This document shows positions 62,246 through 64,000 of a DNA stretch of 64,000 nucleotides, one piece after another; the stretch's first letter is position 1; each line of letters starts with the position of its first letter. The DNA lies in the NCBI GenBank assembly GCA_037951165.1, contig JBBDHG010000014.1:1077501-1141500 (forward strand). Reading direction: 5' to 3'. The position numbers were made by a program, and so were the translations under genes. The stretch is from Lophius americanus. Taxonomy: Eukaryota > Chordata > Actinopteri > Lophiiformes > Lophiidae. The notes under the pieces are model-generated. The model made no database searches. It was given only the letters and a program-made list of their open reading frames with translations, and had not been told where the DNA came from.

Positions 62246-64000
62246 TATTTTAGTGAGATGTGACATTGAAGAACCAAAGCCCTGAAGAAATACTGAATTG
62301 TATGGTAATGGATTTTAAACTAACTGTATTAATTTCTTGTCAAGGATAACAAATAAAGTAGCATTAATTTAATGCAAATATTTCTTATATACTTTATTGT
62401 TGTCATGGGTAATCCCCAGGAAGGTTGGTTTTTTATACTTGAAAAAAAGACAGCAGGGTAAACAGCATCAATACACATGGTTCAGCACAAATAAAAGAAA
62501 ACCTCTTAAAAACAGACACATAATTTACATATATAATCCGAACAATAGAGTATTAATAGGGTATGATTTTTAAGCAAACATAAATTTGTTATTCATCACC
62601 AAATAGTACAAGTTGATTGTTCGACTGCAGTGGCGTGGGGGTAAATATTTAAATGTATTATTCAACAGAGGTCGGGCAGCACAGCTTTTTATGCAGCTAG
62701 GGCAATAATGAATACAAATCAGCTGTAATCGCATGGGGAGGTCCAGAGCTGCTGAGTCATGCGTGTTAGACCAAGTCTGTCAGTGAACAGTGAGTCAGAC
62801 ATATCCCAGCTACAAACCCACAACACTAGATATAATTCTGCAGAAGAAGACTTTAATGGACCTTGTTTTTAATATTTTATCACTTTAGATTTCCTTTGTA
62901 GACCATGTCCTACATTGTGTATGTACTGCTCAGAGTAGAAACAAAACGTTGTTCTACGTAGTGATTATTCAGCTCTTTCTTTATGGCTTTTTGTGCTTAT
63001 TATTAGAATTGCCAGGCGAATAATGAAAAGGGGAGATGAAAGATATGGATAACAGCATGCATCAAATATCCCTAGCTGGACTCCAATTCCTGGTCACATG
63101 ACCATATTTGTATGATGATTATCTAATACCCCATTGCAATTAGAACTTGAATTATTTCTTTCCTTTTTGAATGTTCCTTTCAGATTAAGTGTGTGTCTTA
63201 AAAAAAACTTTAAGGAAATCAAAGAGGTTTGAGGTTCTCCCTAGAATACGTCCTGCCCTCAGATCAACACAGGTGATGGGAGTAGAATGGGCCTGTCCTG
63301 CAGGAATGTGAGGTCTGAGAAGACACAGCTGCTGTAGCATGAGAGGTGGCCCTGGCCGAGTCTCCAACAACTGGTCCTTGTCGACATCTGACACCCCACA
63401 GGCCTCCAGTGTCTGCTATTTCTGAAAGACGGGCCTCAGTTTGTGTCACACCGGAGCTGTTTGTGTTCGATATCACTTGCATCGCCTGATATACTGAAGG
63501 CTTCAAAGGTTGAAGACTCAGTGCGGGTCTTTTTTCAGGAACTAATCTGTATAGCTTTTGGAGACGCTGTGGTTATTCGAATACAAGGCAATTAGTCTTT
63601 TAGAGCTTTGATGACATGCCAGAAAATCATAAATCTGTGCATGTAACATTTCACCATTTCATTTTCCCCGCAGCTAACTTTGGATTAAAGCCAGAAGTAC
63701 ACAGTATGATTTGCACTTGATTCACACTCGGAAATGAGCCTCAGGATTGCCGGGCCGTCTGACGGTGTCAGTCCTTTGTGGTTTGTCGTGCAGTGTATGG
63801 GGGTCACAAGGTCCGATTAACAGCTCCTGGTCAACCATGGGACGATCAGACGGTTTTCTGGCGTGCCAGAAATTTTGACAGCGTCTCAACTTGATGGGCT
63901 AACGTCAGCACCTTTTCTCACTTTACCTATGAGAAGTGGCTACTGAGCATCTGAGTTGCCTTAGTCACACAACGAGTTGTCCAAATAATTAGTAGTCATA
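62246..64000. other. no coding exon visible
   Basis: Expected to lie in myo9a intron 1 if that gene starts near 59-61 kb. cccgcag at about 63669-63675 is a possible acceptor, but the sequence after it has early stops and no myosin similarity. Confidence 0.3.

Overview
This is a vertebrate nuclear genome segment, almost certainly from a teleost fish. Genes are split into short exons by long AT-rich introns, long (CA)n/(TG)n tracts are frequent, and the interspersed repeats are typical of teleosts: tRNA-derived SINEs, L2-like and Rex1/Babar-like LINE fragments, and two Tc1-like families. Only two protein-coding genes can be fully supported. Most other open frames are chance, or lie inside repeats.

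Gene 1 is gramd2a on the + strand, coding exons 10148-42510. Ten coding exons join in consistent phase to a 312-residue GRAM-domain protein with one C-terminal membrane helix, the architecture of the ER-plasma-membrane contact-site protein GRAMD2A. The first coding intron appears to start with GC rather than GT and runs at once into (CA)n. Exon 2 lies between a (CA)n tract and a (TG)n tract. The 3' splice site of exon 9 directly follows about 50 TG units. The introns carry many repeat remnants, an intra-intron duplication, and a long inverted repeat (40150-40630) that would fold into a hairpin in the pre-mRNA.

Gene 2 is senp8 (NEDP1, deneddylase) on the - strand, 57122-57787, a single coding exon of 221 codons with the His-Asp-Cys triad intact. 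It converges on gramd2a. Human 15q23, as I recall it, has the same order and relative orientation (PKM-GRAMD2A-SENP8-MYO9A). That predicts the 5' end of myo9a on the + strand to the right. Here there are CpG-richer blocks (59280-59520, 60070-60430, 60960-61370), inverted CCAAT boxes, and a candidate non-coding first exon ending at a strong donor (61367). No myosin coding exon is visible before the window ends.

Layout: 1-10.1 kb, upstream DNA with no recognisable gene; 10.1-42.9 kb, gramd2a; 42.9-57.1 kb, intergenic and rich in repeats (Tc1-like transposase remnant; a SINE split by a LINE); 57.1-57.8 kb, senp8 coding exon; 57.8-59.5 kb, its probable 5' intron and promoter; 59.5-64 kb, probable myo9a 5' region. 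I found no new enzymatic system. The most unusual features are structural and concern RNA processing of gramd2a. All repeat and gene identities come from reading and remembered family sequences, with no database search.
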